Source of the DNA: Acidobacteriota bacterium
GTDB lineage: Bacteria; Acidobacteriota; Vicinamibacteria; Vicinamibacterales; CAVVIG01
Length of the DNA stretch: 52,228 nucleotides
Assembly: GCA_017883165.1 (NCBI GenBank)
Contig: JADGOC010000010.1
Coordinates: 1-52,228, forward strand
Reading direction: 5' to 3'
The translations under genes were made by a program, and so were the position numbers. The notes beneath the pieces were generated by a model. It was not told where the DNA came from and made no database searches. It worked only from the letters and a program-made list of their open reading frames with translations. Each line of letters begins with the position of its first letter. Position 1 is the first letter of the stretch. Positions 7,874-20,781 of this stretch are shown here, one piece after another.

Positions 7874-7902
7874 TTGATCGCCCCCCGGCCGGCTGCTACG
7901 AT
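7874..7902 (+). promoter_or_regulatory. Promoter of the mrfA-mrfB operon
   Basis: TTGATC (7874-7879), a 17-bp spacer and TACGAT (7897-7902) form a good sigma-70-type promoter. The predicted start of transcription, near 7909, is within 2 nt of the ATG at 7911, and no Shine-Dalgarno sequence precedes that ATG, so the message would be leaderless. Confidence 0.55.
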
Positions 7903-7910
7903 TCCCACCC

Positions 7911-10325
7911 ATGGCCGATCACCTGATGGAAACACGCGCGCTCGAGAGCCGCTCCCGGCGCGACGGGGCCCTCGACGCGGCGCTCGAGCGTCTGGCGCCG
8001 GGCCACCTGCCAGAGCGGCCCGATACCCCCGATTTGCACGTGACGGCCGTGCGCCGCCTCCCGGCCGTCGCCGCGCAGTACGCGCCGTTTCCCGCCGGCC
8101 TCGACGAACGGCTGCGGCACGCGCTCGCCACGCGAGGCATCTCGCAGCTCTACACCCATCAGGCGGAAACGATCGACCATGCGCTCGCCGGCCGCAATGC
8201 CGTCGTCATCACGCCGACCGCCTCCGGCAAAACGCTGTGTTACAACGCGCCGGTGCTGCACTCGATCCTGCAGGATCCCTCGAGCCGCGCGCTGTATCTG
8301 TTCCCGACCAAAGCCCTCGCGCAGGATCAGCTCGCCGAGCTGCAGGGGCTGTGCGAGACGCTGGCCGCCGGCTCCGGCGGCGAGATCGGTGTGTTCACCT
8401 ATGACGGCGACACGCCGCAGGACGCGCGCCGCACGATTCGCGCGCGTGCCCATCTGGTGCTCAGCAACCCTGACATGCTGCACTCGGGGATTCTGCCGCA
8501 CCATCCGCGATGGGCGAAGCTCTTCGAGAATCTGCGCTACGTCGTCGTCGACGAGCTGCACGCGTATCGAGGCGTCTTCGGCAGCCATCTGTGCAACGTG
8601 CTGCGGCGGCTGCGCCGCATCTGCCGCCACTACGGCTCGAACCCCGTGTTTCTGTGCTCGTCGGCGACGATTGCGAACCCGCGCGAGTTGGCCGAGCGCC
8701 TCACCGAGCAGCCCTTCGAGCTCGTGGACACGAGCGGCGCCCCGCGCGGTGAAAAGTATTTTGTCTTCGTCAATCCGCCCGTCGTCAACCAGCAGCTCGG
8801 CATCCGGCGCTCGTATCTGAGCGAAACGCGGCGCATCGCGTCCGAATTTCTGAAGCGCAACCTGCAGATCATCGTCTTCGCGCAAAGCCGTCTCTCGACC
8901 GAGATTCTGACGACGTACTTGAAGGATGACTTCGAAGGGGTGCCGGGCGCGCCCGAGCGGATCCGCGGCTATCGCGGCGGCTATCTGCCGCGGCGGCGCC
9001 GGGAGATCGAAAAAGGCCTGCGGGAGGGCGCTGTGCGCGCCGTCGTGTCCACCAACGCGCTCGAGCTCGGCATCGATATCGGGGCGCTCGACGTCAGTGT
9101 GATGGCGGGCTATCCCGGCACGATCGCCTCGACGTGGCAGCGCGCCGGGCGGGCCGGGCGCCGGGCGAGCCGATCGGCGGCGGTGATGGTCGCGAGCAGC
9201 GCGCCGATCGATCAGTTCGTCGTCCGCAACCCGGCCTTCTTCTTCAATGCATCGCCCGAGCGCGCGCTCATCGATCCGGACAACCTGCACATCCTCGTCG
9301 ATCACATCAAGTGCGCCGCGTTCGAGCTGCCGTTCACCACCTCCGACGCGTTCGGCGGACACGACCTGCAGGAGATTCTGGGCATTCTGGCCGAGCAAGG
9401 CCTGGTGCACCTCGACACTTCAGGCCAATACACCTGGACCAACGAATCGTACCCGGCCGATGCCGTCAGCCTGCGGTCGGTGTCGTCGGATAACTTCGTG
9501 ATCGTCGACACGACACAAGAGTCGCGCGTGATCGGCGAGACCGACTTCACGAGCGGTCCGGCGACGCTGCATCCGAAGGCGATCTACATCGTGGAAGGCA
9601 AGCTGTATCACGTGGAGCGCCTCGACTTCGAAGGACGAAAGGCGTTCGTGCGCGAGATCGATTGTGACTACTACACGACCGCGATCACCTACAGCCGCGT
9701 CACGATCCTCGACACCTTCGCCCAAAGCGACGACCAGCGTGCAGGTGTAGGGGCCGAGCGTGCTCGGCCTGCGCATGGCGAAGTCCACGTGGTGTCGCGC
9801 GTCGTCGGGTTCAAGAAGATCAAGTTCTACACGAACGAGAACGTCGGCTCAGGCGAGCTCGACTTACCCGAGCAGCAGATGCATACGACCGCGTATTGGC
9901 TGACGGTGCCGGCGCCGCTGATGGCGCTGCTGCCGTATGCGGCGGACGACCGCCGCGACGGTATCGTCGGCCTCGCGTTTGCGATGAAGCAGGTCGCGCA
10001 GCTCCTGCTAATGTCGGATGGACACGACATCGGGATCTCCATCGACACGCCTGGTAGCACCGGCAGCACGGACAGCCGGATCTTCGTCTACGACAACTAC
10101 CCGGGCGGCATCGGCTTCAGCGAGCCGCTGTATCGGATGCACGATGAGCTCGTCGCGGGCACGCACCGGCTGATCGCCGAGTGCGAGTGCGAGAACGGCT
10201 GCCCGGCGTGCGTGGGGCCGGTTGGCAACACGGGGCCGCTGGCCAAGATCGCGGCGCTCCGCATTCTGGATCGGCTCATGACGAATCGTTTCGCGATGGA
10301 GGGCACCGGCGTGCAGAAGGCGTGA
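7911..10325 (+). CDS. mrfA: MrfA/YprA-type DEAD-box DNA helicase with C-terminal four-cysteine domain
   Basis: An 804-residue superfamily 2 helicase. Visible motifs are Q-like TRGISQLYTHQ, Walker A TPTASGKT (101-108), the DEAH position as VVDELHAYRG (about 213-219), motif III SSATIANP, motif V STNALELGIDIG and motif VI QRAGRAGRR. The C-terminal DUF1998/MZB-type domain has the cysteine cluster CECENGCPAC near 757-766. In Bacillus subtilis, MrfA (YprA) works with the exonuclease MrfB (YprB) in mitomycin C repair. Here the next gene is a MrfB homologue that overlaps the stop codon, which strengthens the call. A palindrome (9752-9769) inserts GVGAERARPAHGE near residues 614-625 just before the conserved EVHVVSRVVGFKK. 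Confidence 0.88.
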   Translation: MADHLMETRALESRSRRDGALDAALERLAPGHLPERPDTPDLHVTAVRRLPAVAAQYAPFPAGLDERLRHALATRGISQLYTHQAETIDHALAGRNAVVITPTASGKTLCYNAPVLHSILQDPSSRALYLFPTKALAQDQLAELQGLCETLAAGSGGEIGVFTYDGDTPQDARRTIRARAHLVLSNPDMLHSGILPHHPRWAKLFENLRYVVVDELHAYRGVFGSHLCNVLRRLRRICRHYGSNPVFLCSSATIANPRELAERLTEQPFELVDTSGAPRGEKYFVFVNPPVVNQQLGIRRSYLSETRRIASEFLKRNLQIIVFAQSRLSTEILTTYLKDDFEGVPGAPERIRGYRGGYLPRRRREIEKGLREGAVRAVVSTNALELGIDIGALDVSVMAGYPGTIASTWQRAGRAGRRASRSAAVMVASSAPIDQFVVRNPAFFFNASPERALIDPDNLHILVDHIKCAAFELPFTTSDAFGGHDLQEILGILAEQGLVHLDTSGQYTWTNESYPADAVSLRSVSSDNFVIVDTTQESRVIGETDFTSGPATLHPKAIYIVEGKLYHVERLDFEGRKAFVREIDCDYYTTAITYSRVTILDTFAQSDDQRAGVGAERARPAHGEVHVVSRVVGFKKIKFYTNENVGSGELDLPEQQMHTTAYWLTVPAPLMALLPYAADDRRDGIVGLAFAMKQVAQLLLMSDGHDIGISIDTPGSTGSTDSRIFVYDNYPGGIGFSEPLYRMHDELVAGTHRLIAECECENGCPACVGPVGNTGPLAKIAALRILDRLMTNRFAMEGTGVQKA
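9752..9769. repeat. In-frame palindrome within mrfA
   Basis: GGCCGAGC-GT-GCTCGGCC is a perfect 8-bp inverted repeat preceded by GTAGG. It is translated as GAERARP. A relative of it occurs 633 bp later in mrfB, in the same reading frame. Confidence 0.7.
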
Positions 10326-11593
10326 GCACGCTCGGCGATCGCATCCGCGGGATTGTCGCGCCCCGGTCGCAGATGTCGCCTGCGGGGGCCGAGCCAACTC
10401 GGCCCCGTCCGGAACACGCCGCGCCCCAGCACGGAACGCCGTCCGACGTCGCTTTCGTTCTCGGCGGCGAATGGCGCGAAGACGCGCACGGGTCGTGCCT
10501 GGTCGTCGAGCGGCGTGTCGAGGCATCGGCGGCACACGGCCGCGCGCGAGTCGGCGATTTTGCGATCGCGTTGCGAGACGCCGCCGTCGAGGCGCCAATG
10601 CTCGCGGCGGGCGCGCTCGTCCGGCCGCCGTTCATTTTCTTCGACCTCGAGACCACGGGCTTGAGCGGCGGTGCCGGTACGCACGCCTTTCTCGTCGGCT
10701 GCGGCTGGTTCGACGATGAGGGCGGGTTCGTGACGCGGCAGTATGTGATGACGCGCTACGCGGACGAGCGGCCGTTGCTCGGCACGGTCGCCGGCGAGCT
10801 CGCGCGCGCGGGCGCGCTCGTCAGCTTCAACGGCAAGTCGTTCGACGCGCCGGTGCTCGAAACGCGGTATCTGTTTCATCGTCTCGAATGGGCCGGCGCG
10901 CGGCTGCCGCATCTCGACGTGCTCCATCCGGCGCGCGCGTTTTGGGGAGATCGATCATGTTCGCTCGGGGCCCTCGAGCAGCAGCAGCTCGGCGCGCGGC
11001 GCGCCGGCGACGTGCCCGGCTGCGAAATCCCCGCGCGGTATTTTCAGTTCGTGCGGAGCGGCGACGCGCGGCCGCTCGCGGCGGTCCTCGAGCACAACCG
11101 CTTGGATCTCCTCTCGCTGGCCGGCCTCGCGGCGCGGCTGCTGCGCCTGGTGCGGGCGGGCGCTGCCGCGTCGAGCGATTCGCGCGAAGCGCTGGCGCTC
11201 GGACGTGTGTACGCCCGCGCCGGTCTCGAGGCGCGCGCGTACGAGGCGTACGAATGCGCGGTCAGGACTGCCACCGCAAGCAGCGGGGCGATCGCGAGTG
11301 ATGCCTTGCGCGCGCTCGCCTGTCTGTCGCGCCGCGCGAAGCGATACGCCGACGCCGCCGAGTATTGGCAACAGGTGCTCGGCCTGCGCGGCTGTCCGCC
11401 GTCCATCGCGCGCGAAGCGAGCGAAGCGCTCGCGATTCATCACGAACATCGCGTCCGCGATCTCGCCGAGGCGAAACGCTTCGCGCTGCAAAGTCTGGAG
11501 AACGGGATGCACACGGCCTGGGCCGAGGCCGGACGCCATCGGCTGGCGCGAATAGAGAAGAAGATCGACCGGCGACTTGCGACTGGCGACTAG
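10322..11593 (+). CDS. mrfB: MrfB/YprB-type RNase H-fold exonuclease with C-terminal helical repeats
   Basis: A 423-residue protein, close to the length of B. subtilis MrfB. The nuclease domain spans roughly 100-275: [18 protein letters not shown] gives Asp108 and Glu110, [10 protein letters not shown] gives Asp175, and [12 protein letters not shown] gives His258 and Asp262, a DEDDh-like metal site. The C-terminal ~140 residues form alanine-rich helical pairs ([21 protein letters not shown], then [18 protein letters not shown]) that look like TPR repeats. GTG at 10322 overlaps the mrfA stop (GTGA), so translation is coupled. The first ~95 residues are poorly conserved and contain a palindrome. 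It probably degrades DNA at lesions opened by the helicase. The stop shares CTAG with the facing rpmE stop. Confidence 0.85.
   Translation: MSTLGDRIRGIVAPRSQMSPAGAEPTRPRPEHAAPQHGTPSDVAFVLGGEWREDAHGSCLVVERRVEASAAHGRARVGDFAIALRDAAVEAPMLAAGALVRPPFIFFDLETTGLSGGAGTHAFLVGCGWFDDEGGFVTRQYVMTRYADERPLLGTVAGELARAGALVSFNGKSFDAPVLETRYLFHRLEWAGARLPHLDVLHPARAFWGDRSCSLGALEQQQLGARRAGDVPGCEIPARYFQFVRSGDARPLAAVLEHNRLDLLSLAGLAARLLRLVRAGAAASSDSREALALGRVYARAGLEARAYEAYECAVRTATASSGAIASDALRALACLSRRAKRYADAAEYWQQVLGLRGCPPSIAREASEALAIHHEHRVRDLAEAKRFALQSLENGMHTAWAEAGRHRLARIEKKIDRRLATGD
10385..10406. repeat. In-frame palindrome within mrfB
   Basis: GGGGCCGAG-CCAA-CTCGGCCCC is a perfect 9-bp inverted repeat with a 4-nt loop. 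It is translated as GAEPTRPR, in the same frame relative to the core GGGGCCGAG as the copy in mrfA (GAERARP). Confidence 0.7.
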
Positions 11594-11859
11594 CGCGCCG
11601 TTGCCGGCGAGGGCTTTTTCGTCTTCGTCGCGGCCGCGGCCTTCTTGCGGCTCTCGGACGTCTGCGCGCCGAACTTCTTGGTGAACCGCTCGACCCGGCC
11701 TTCCGTATCGATCAGCTTCTGCCGGCCGGTGAAGAACGGGTGGCAGTTCGAGCAGATTTCGAGGTGCAGCTCCGGCTTGGTCGAGCGGGTCTTCCACGTC
11801 GCCCCGCACGCGCAGCGCGCTTCAACCTCGTGGTATTTGGGGTGGATGGCTTCCTTCAC
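11590..11859 (-). CDS. rpmE: 50S ribosomal protein L31, zinc-binding type
   Basis: Starts [22 protein letters not shown], the standard L31 beginning, with Cys16, Cys18, Cys36 and Cys39 ([11 protein letters not shown]) as zinc ligands, so this is the zinc-containing form. At 89 residues it is longer than the usual ~70 because of a lysine/alanine-rich tail ([13 protein letters not shown]). The GTG at 11859 is chosen over an upstream in-frame ATG: AAGGAG lies 6 nt before it and the family begins there. It sits after the aldo/keto reductase gene but has its own promoter. Its stop codon overlaps that of mrfB by four bases (CTAG). Confidence 0.95.
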   Translation of the reverse strand: MKEAIHPKYHEVEARCACGATWKTRSTKPELHLEICSNCHPFFTGRQKLIDTEGRVERFTKKFGAQTSESRKKAAAATKTKKPSPATAR

Positions 11860-11891
11860 GGCGTACTCCTTGCGCTTAACGCGAAACCCCA

Positions 11892-11900
11892 ATTATACCA
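11892..11900 (-). promoter_or_regulatory. Extended -10 promoter of rpmE
   Basis: On the minus strand TGGTATAAT is a perfect extended -10 (TGnTATAAT). The -35 position 17 bp upstream (GCTGGC, inside the end of the aldo/keto reductase gene) is weak, as is common with extended -10 promoters. Transcription would start near 11885, giving a leader of about 26 nt that contains the AAGGAG ribosome site. Confidence 0.7.
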
Positions 11901-11904
11901 CGCC

Positions 11905-12870
11905 CTAGCGAATCGCCAGCTCGCGGTCCCACCGGTGCGCGCGCAACGCGTCCACCAGGCGCGGCGGCAACGGCGCGCCGTCGCTGACACTGATGTTGCG
12001 GTCGACGTGGCGCGGCTTCCGCATCCCGGGGATCGTCGTGCTGACGACGGGATGCTCGAGGATGAAGCGCAGCGCCAGCTCCGCCAGGTCCATGCCTTCG
12101 GGCACCAGCGGCCGCAGCCGCTCGACGCGCGCGACCGCGTTCGCCAGATGCGCCGGATTGAAGTACGTATTGCGGAAGTCGCCTTCGGGCCACCGCGATT
12201 CCGGCGTCAACGCGCCGGTCAGGCTCCCTTCGTCGAACGGCACGCGCGCGATGATCGCGATGTCGTGCGCCTGGCAGTACGGAAACAGGACGTCTTCCGG
12301 CGCCTGATCGAAGATGTTGTAGACGACCTGCACGGCGTCGACGAGGCCGGTGTCCAGCGCGCGAATGACGTTGGCCGGCTCCCCGCGGTTCACGCTGATG
12401 CCGAATCCTCCGACGAGGCCGCTGTCCTTCAGATCGCGGATCGCGCGCTGCCAGCCTGGATCGTCCGCCCACGCGTCGCTCCACACGTGCAGCTGCTGGA
12501 GGTCGATCGTTCCGATGCCGAGGTTCTCGAGACTCTTCTCCGTGCACGCGCGGATGTGATCGGGCGGGAACACGTCGGCGATCGGCGTGCTGGCGTTCGC
12601 GGGCCACTTCAGATTCTTGGGCGGCACCTTGGTCGCGACAAAGAGCCGCGAGCCGGCGTGCGCGCGAAGCGTCTGGCCGAGGAGCTTCTCGCTGTGCCCC
12701 TGGCCGTAGGCCCAGGCCGTGTCGAAGAAGTTGCAGCCGAACGCGATCGCCCTATCCAGCGCCCCCAACGACTCGTCGTCGTCGGAGCCGGTCCACCCGC
12801 CCATGCCCCACATGCCGTAGCCGATTTCGGAGACTTGCCAGCCGAGCCGTCCAAACCGCCGGTCGCGCAT
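11905..12870 (-). CDS. Aldo/keto reductase
   Basis: A 321-residue TIM-barrel NADPH-dependent oxidoreductase. The catalytic tetrad is complete: Asp50 and Tyr55 in FFDTAWAYGQG, Lys81 in VATKVPPKN and His128 in LQQLHVW. The C-terminal cofactor-binding part shows ILEHPVVSTTIPGMRKPRHVDRN, typical of the YhdN/Tas-like subgroup. Substrate unknown. The ATG at 12870 puts RFGRLG at the normal N-terminal position and lies 4 nt after the preceding stop; a GTG at 12897 would add nine residues and overlap that gene. It is the last member of the long minus-strand chain before rpmE. Confidence 0.9.
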   Translation of the reverse strand: MRDRRFGRLGWQVSEIGYGMWGMGGWTGSDDDESLGALDRAIAFGCNFFDTAWAYGQGHSEKLLGQTLRAHAGSRLFVATKVPPKNLKWPANASTPIADVFPPDHIRACTEKSLENLGIGTIDLQQLHVWSDAWADDPGWQRAIRDLKDSGLVGGFGISVNRGEPANVIRALDTGLVDAVQVVYNIFDQAPEDVLFPYCQAHDIAIIARVPFDEGSLTGALTPESRWPEGDFRNTYFNPAHLANAVARVERLRPLVPEGMDLAELALRFILEHPVVSTTIPGMRKPRHVDRNISVSDGAPLPPRLVDALRAHRWDRELAIR

Positions 12871-12874
12871 GACT

Positions 12875-14536
12875 TCAATATATCTCTTGACGCCCACTCA
12901 CTGCGCCGCTCGGCGTCGTGGCAATCGCCGGCCGCCGCTGCCAGCAGGCCATCGGGCTGTCGGGCACCTCATGCGTGCAGCGCGTCCAGTGCTCGCGCAG
13001 GCGCTCCGGCGAGATGTAGAGCGCGACTTGCTCCGGCCAGTCGATCATCACGTCAATCCTGTCGTGCGCCAGATATTCATCCAGCGTGCCCGATCGTAGC
13101 GCTGCCAGCGCGTCGGAGTTCATTTTGCCGTCGAGGTTCACCACGTTCTCGTGGAAGAAGCCGGCGATGCCGCTGTTGAACGTGCCCACGCGGACGCTAG
13201 GCGGAAACTCGTGCTCGATGAACCACGACATGATCGATAGTTGATCCCCCACTAACCCGCGATGCAACGTCACCACGGCGCTGAGCACGAAGACACCGGC
13301 GAGAAGCAGTGGCCCAAGCGTCGCCGTGCGCGGCCGCTCCGACGTCCGGCACGTCCAGCCGACCGCGACGGCCGGCAATGCGATCACCGTGAGCGGTGCG
13401 CTGTAGCGCAGAAAGAAATAGGTCGGATCGAAGAACGCCGGATACACCAGGAGGAGCGAGCCCGTCGATGCCGCCCACAGCCAGAGTGTTCCGTCCTCCG
13501 CGTCCCGCCACTCCGCGATCGCCGCGATCACCAGGTACGCGGCGGCGGCCGCGAAGGCGGATAACACGATCGGCTTGACGGCGAACAGCATGCCGCGCGG
13601 CACGAGACGGCCGATGGCGCTGTAGAGAAGGTTCAGATCCGCCCACGGCGTCGCGTGCTGAATCGCCGCCATGATCATCGTCACGGCTCGCTCGCTCGCG
13701 CTGCTGCGGTCGAGCAGGCTCCCCTCAGCAAGGCCGGAGGAGGGCAGCCAGTGCCCGGATACGTGGTGCACCCAGAGCAGCCACGGCCCGACCGCCAGCC
13801 AGAGCAGCGCACCCACGACGACCGCATGCGCGAGGCTCATCCGCCGCGAGAGGATCGCCGCCGAGAGGAACACGAACATGACGACCACGAAATCGATGCG
13901 TGCCAGTCCGGCCGCGCCGCAGAGCAGGCCGAACAGGATCGCGTCAGACAGCCGCCACGCGCGCGTGGGGTGTCTGAGCGTGTACAGCACGCACAGCCCG
14001 ATGGTGATGAGGTAGAGGCCGGTCTCGAGCCCGAAGGTGATGACGCGGAAGAGCGCGTAGCTGCAGAGCGTGGCGACGAGGGCGAACGCCGACGCGCGTG
14101 CTGCGAGCTGTGCGTGGCCGAAACGCACGGCGATCGCCGCGGCCAGCTTCGCGAGGACGAAGGCGAGCAGCACGAGCTCGAGGAATCCGACGAGCAGGGC
14201 GGCTCGCGTCAGCGTCCACTTGTCGCCGCCTGTTGTCTGGACGATCGCCGCGAGGACGCCGTCGATCGCCGTCGACAGCGGCTGAATGCCGGTCGTCGTG
14301 CGTCCCTGGTTATAGATCGGGCCGCGGCCGGCGCCGAGATTCCACCCGACCGTGAGCATGAGGAAGCCGTCCTCGCCGAACGGCTTGTCCGCGACGTACG
14401 GCCACGCGTTTCCGGTATGCCGGTGCTCGGGAAATCCTGAAGGGGAGAACGTGGCGAGGGCGACGCCGTACGCCACCATCAGCAGCGCGACGGCCTTGGC
14501 GAACGTCCAGGCGCGGTCGTCTCGGCCTGTCGGCAT
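12875..14536 (-). CDS. Polytopic membrane protein, glycosyltransferase-C/GT39-like
   Basis: A 553-residue protein with about ten hydrophobic segments. TM1 is near residues 13-30. An extracytoplasmic loop follows with GEDGFLMLTVGWNLGAGRGPIYNQG; the acidic pair after TM1 resembles the catalytic region of GT-C lipid-phosphosugar transferases. Further helices run to about residue 430, then a soluble C-terminal domain of ~110 residues (VGTFNSGIAGFFHENVVNLDGKMN). Similar proteins are usually annotated as hypothetical or ArnT/PMT-like, so the activity is uncertain. It starts 9 nt after the rho stop and ends 4 nt before the aldo/keto reductase start, so it belongs to the same transcript although no functional link to rho is evident. 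Confidence 0.7.
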   Translation of the reverse strand: MPTGRDDRAWTFAKAVALLMVAYGVALATFSPSGFPEHRHTGNAWPYVADKPFGEDGFLMLTVGWNLGAGRGPIYNQGRTTTGIQPLSTAIDGVLAAIVQTTGGDKWTLTRAALLVGFLELVLLAFVLAKLAAAIAVRFGHAQLAARASAFALVATLCSYALFRVITFGLETGLYLITIGLCVLYTLRHPTRAWRLSDAILFGLLCGAAGLARIDFVVVMFVFLSAAILSRRMSLAHAVVVGALLWLAVGPWLLWVHHVSGHWLPSSGLAEGSLLDRSSASERAVTMIMAAIQHATPWADLNLLYSAIGRLVPRGMLFAVKPIVLSAFAAAAAYLVIAAIAEWRDAEDGTLWLWAASTGSLLLVYPAFFDPTYFFLRYSAPLTVIALPAVAVGWTCRTSERPRTATLGPLLLAGVFVLSAVVTLHRGLVGDQLSIMSWFIEHEFPPSVRVGTFNSGIAGFFHENVVNLDGKMNSDALAALRSGTLDEYLAHDRIDVMIDWPEQVALYISPERLREHWTRCTHEVPDSPMACWQRRPAIATTPSGAVSGRQEIY

Positions 14537-14545
14537 CCGTTCGAG

Positions 14546-15889
14546 CTAGCCTTTGCCGTTCGACATGGCCGCCAGGAAGTCGGCGTTCGACTTGGTCTTG
14601 CCCATCTTCGACAGCAACAGCTCCATCGCTTCAACCGGCGACAGGGGAGTCAGCACTTTGCGCAGCACCCACACGCGGTTGAGATCTTCCTTGGGCAGCA
14701 GCAGCTCTTCTTTGCGCGTGCCGCTCTTCAGGATGTCGATCGAGGGGAACACACGACGGTCGGTGAGCTTGCGGTCGAGATGAATCTCGAGGTTGCCGGT
14801 ACCTTTGAACTCCTCGAAGATCACTTCGTCCATGCGCGAGCCGGTGTCGACGAGCGCGGTCGAGATGATCGTCAGCGACCCGCCTTCTTCGATGTTGCGC
14901 GCGGCGCCGAAGAAACGCTTCGGGCGCTGGAGGGCGTTGCTGTCCACGCCGCCTGAGAGCACTTTGCCAGAGGGCGGCACGATCGTGTTGTAAGCGCGCG
15001 CCAGCCTCGTGATCGAATCAAGGAGGATGACGACGTCTTTCTTGTGCTCGACGAGGCGCTTCGCCTTCTCGATCACCATCTCGGCGACCTGCACGTGGCG
15101 CTGCGCCGGCTCGTCGAAGGTCGACGAGATCACTTCGCCGCGGACCGACCGCTGCATGTCGGTGACCTCTTCGGGCCGCTCGTCGATGAGCAGCACGATC
15201 AGGTACACCTCGGGATGGTTGTGCGTGATGCTGTTGGCGATGTTCTGCAGCAGCATCGTCTTTCCCGTGCGCGGCGGCGCGACGATGAGGCCGCGCTGAC
15301 CCTTGCCGATGGGCACCATCAGATCGAGCACGCGGGCCGAGAGATTTTCGGCCTCGGTCTCGAGCGAGATCTTCTCCTGCGGGTAGAGCGGCGTCAGGTT
15401 CTCGAAGAACACCTTCTCGCGCGCCTTTTCGGGCGGCTCGAAGTTGACCGCTTCGACCTTGATGAGCGCGAAGTAGCGCTCGCCGTCCTTGGGCGGCCGA
15501 ATCTGGCCCGACACCGTGTCGCCGGTGTGCAGGTCGAACTTCCTGATCTGCGACGGCGAGACGTAGATGTCGTCGGGCCCGGGGAGATAGTTGTAGTCGG
15601 GCGCGCGGAGGAAGCCGAAGCCGTCCGGCAGCGTCTCGAGCACGCCTTCCGAGAAGATCAGGCCGCTCTTCTCGGCACGCGCTTTCAGGATCTCGAAGAT
15701 CAGCTCCTGCTTGCGCATGCCGGTCGCGCCCGGCACATCGAGCTGCTTGGCGATCTTGGTCAGCGCGCTGACGCTCATGTCCTTGAGCGTCGAGAGCTCG
15801 ATCTTCTCTATTTTTTCGGGGGCCTCGGCGACACCGGCGCCGGGCTTGGTGAGTTGGGGCTGTTCGCCAGCCGGTCGATCAGTTTCCAC
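14546..15889 (-). CDS. rho: Transcription termination factor Rho
   Basis: A hexameric RNA-dependent ATPase that ends transcription. The 447 residues show the N-terminal helical domain ([20 protein letters not shown]), the cold-shock-like RNA-binding domain ([28 protein letters not shown], 83-118), Walker A APPRTGKT (204-211), Walker [16 protein letters not shown], and the Q/R loops through to the conserved end. The start is uncertain: GTG at 15889 gives an N-terminus overlapping engB by 82 nt. An ATG at codon 38 would remove part of the first conserved helix, so the GTG is preferred. Position just after engB suggests shared transcription. Confidence 0.95.
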   Translation of the reverse strand: METDRPAGEQPQLTKPGAGVAEAPEKIEKIELSTLKDMSVSALTKIAKQLDVPGATGMRKQELIFEILKARAEKSGLIFSEGVLETLPDGFGFLRAPDYNYLPGPDDIYVSPSQIRKFDLHTGDTVSGQIRPPKDGERYFALIKVEAVNFEPPEKAREKVFFENLTPLYPQEKISLETEAENLSARVLDLMVPIGKGQRGLIVAPPRTGKTMLLQNIANSITHNHPEVYLIVLLIDERPEEVTDMQRSVRGEVISSTFDEPAQRHVQVAEMVIEKAKRLVEHKKDVVILLDSITRLARAYNTIVPPSGKVLSGGVDSNALQRPKRFFGAARNIEEGGSLTIISTALVDTGSRMDEVIFEEFKGTGNLEIHLDRKLTDRRVFPSIDILKSGTRKEELLLPKEDLNRVWVLRKVLTPLSPVEAMELLLSKMGKTKSNADFLAAMSNGKG

Positions 15890-16427
15890 AGTAGGTCCAG
15901 TCCTTCGCCCGTGACCGCCGAAACCGGCAGCACGGAATCTTCAAATACCGATTCGAGTTGTGTGAGGGCCCGCGTCCGCTCCGCCCTCGAGAGCTTGTCG
16001 ATCTTGGTCGCGACAATCGCCAGTTCCGCCGCCGCCGTGTGCATCCATCGCCATGCCGCGCGATCGGCGTCGAGCCCGGGGTGCCGCGAGTCGACCAGCA
16101 GGATCCCCGCCGCCGTCTCGCGTCCGAAGTACGCGCGCGTGAGCGTCTCGAATTCCGCCGCCGACTCGCGTCCGCCCCTCGCGTACCCGTAGCCGGGCAG
16201 ATCGACGAGATAGAGCGGCGCGGCGCTTCCCCGCGTGACGCGGTAGATATTGGCCAGGCGCGTCTTGCCTGGCGCCCCGCTCGTGCGCGCCACGCGCTGG
16301 CGGACGAGCGCGTTGACCAGGCTCGACTTGCCGACGTTCGAGCGCCCGATCAGCGCGACCTCCCGGAGCCCATCGCTCGGGAAATCAGCCGCGGAGGCGG
16401 CGCTCGTGACGAATTCAGCGGCGATCT

Positions 16428-16431
<4 letters not shown>
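15808..16431 (-). CDS. engB: Ribosome-biogenesis GTPase EngB/YsxC, with a likely CTG start
   Basis: A 207-residue GTP-binding protein needed for large-subunit assembly. The G motifs are G1 GRSNVGKS, G2 region [12 protein letters not shown]3 VDLPGYGYA and G4 TKIDK. The family's usual opening (MKI..AEFVTSA, then a glycine/leucine-rich stretch and [12 protein letters not shown]) is matched by codons beginning at CTG 16431, whose last two bases are the first two of the lon stop (CTGA). No ATG, GTG or TTG occurs in frame upstream before the reading frame enters lon. The first internal GTG would remove Walker A. The C-terminal 82 nt overlap rho. The tail [15 protein letters not shown] is a variable extension. 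Confidence 0.9.
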
Positions 16432-20083
<3,652 letters not shown>

Positions 20084-20094
20084 GCTTAGCCTTT

Positions 20095-20122
20095 AGCCCT
20101 TTGCCCTCAGCCCTTTGCCCCT
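20095..20122. repeat. Tandem 14-bp repeat in the clpP-clpX spacer
   Basis: AGCCCTTTGCCCTC (20095-20108) is followed by AGCCCTTTGCCCCT (20109-20122), with two differences. On the coding (minus) strand it reads as purine-rich GGGCAAAGGGCT units leading into an AAGG ribosome site of clpX. It touches the clpP stop codon. Confidence 0.65.
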
Positions 20123-20735
20123 AGGCCCTTTTTCGGATGACATCATCAATAATACCGTATTCTTTGCCCTGATCCGCAGACATGATGTAGTCGCGCTCGG
20201 TGTCGTCCTGGATGCGTTTGACCGTCTGGCCGGTGTGGTGAACCAGGATGTCGTTGATGCGCTCGCGCATCCGCAGGATTTCACGGGCTGCAATATCAAT
20301 ATCGGTCGCTTGGCCCCCGAGGCCAGACATCAGCGGCTGATGAATGACGATCCGTGAATTCGGGAGCGAAAAACGCTTTCCTTTCGCCCCAGCCGCCAGC
20401 AGGACCGCCGCCATCGAGGCCGCCTGACCGATGCAGTAGGTCTGCACGTCCGGCTTGATGAACTGCATCGTGTCGTAAATCGCCATCCCGGCCGTAATCG
20501 ACCCACCGGGGCTGTTGATATACAAGAGGATGTCCTTGTCGGGATCCTCCGCCTCCAGGAAGAGCATCTGCGCGATGACGAGATTGGCAATCTGGTCGTC
20601 AATCGGCGTGCCGATGAAGATGATGCTGTCCTTGAGGAGCCGCGAGAAGATGTCGTACGCCCGTTCGCCGCGGTTGGTCTGTTCGACCACCATCGGCACA
20701 AGTTGCATCCGCAGATCGGGAAGCTGGTAGCGCAT
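20121..20735 (-). CDS. clpP: ClpP, proteolytic subunit of the ClpXP protease
   Basis: A 204-residue serine protease forming a double-heptamer barrel. It has the catalytic triad Ser107 ([11 protein letters not shown]), His132 (RIVIHQPL) and Asp178 ([12 protein letters not shown]), and the [18 protein letters not shown] oxyanion strand. The frame is open for 24 codons upstream, but the ATG at 20735 ([12 protein letters not shown], then [17 protein letters not shown]) fits the family length, and the propeptide is short. It lies 46 nt after tig, so tig-clpP-clpX are probably one transcript. Confidence 0.97.
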   Translation of the reverse strand: MRYQLPDLRMQLVPMVVEQTNRGERAYDIFSRLLKDSIIFIGTPIDDQIANLVIAQMLFLEAEDPDKDILLYINSPGGSITAGMAIYDTMQFIKPDVQTYCIGQAASMAAVLLAAGAKGKRFSLPNSRIVIHQPLMSGLGGQATDIDIAAREILRMRERINDILVHHTGQTVKRIQDDTERDYIMSADQGKEYGIIDDVIRKRA

Positions 20736-20781
20736 AGCGTTTGAGTCGGCTGATTGTCGGGGAAATTCGAGCGGGGAAGTC

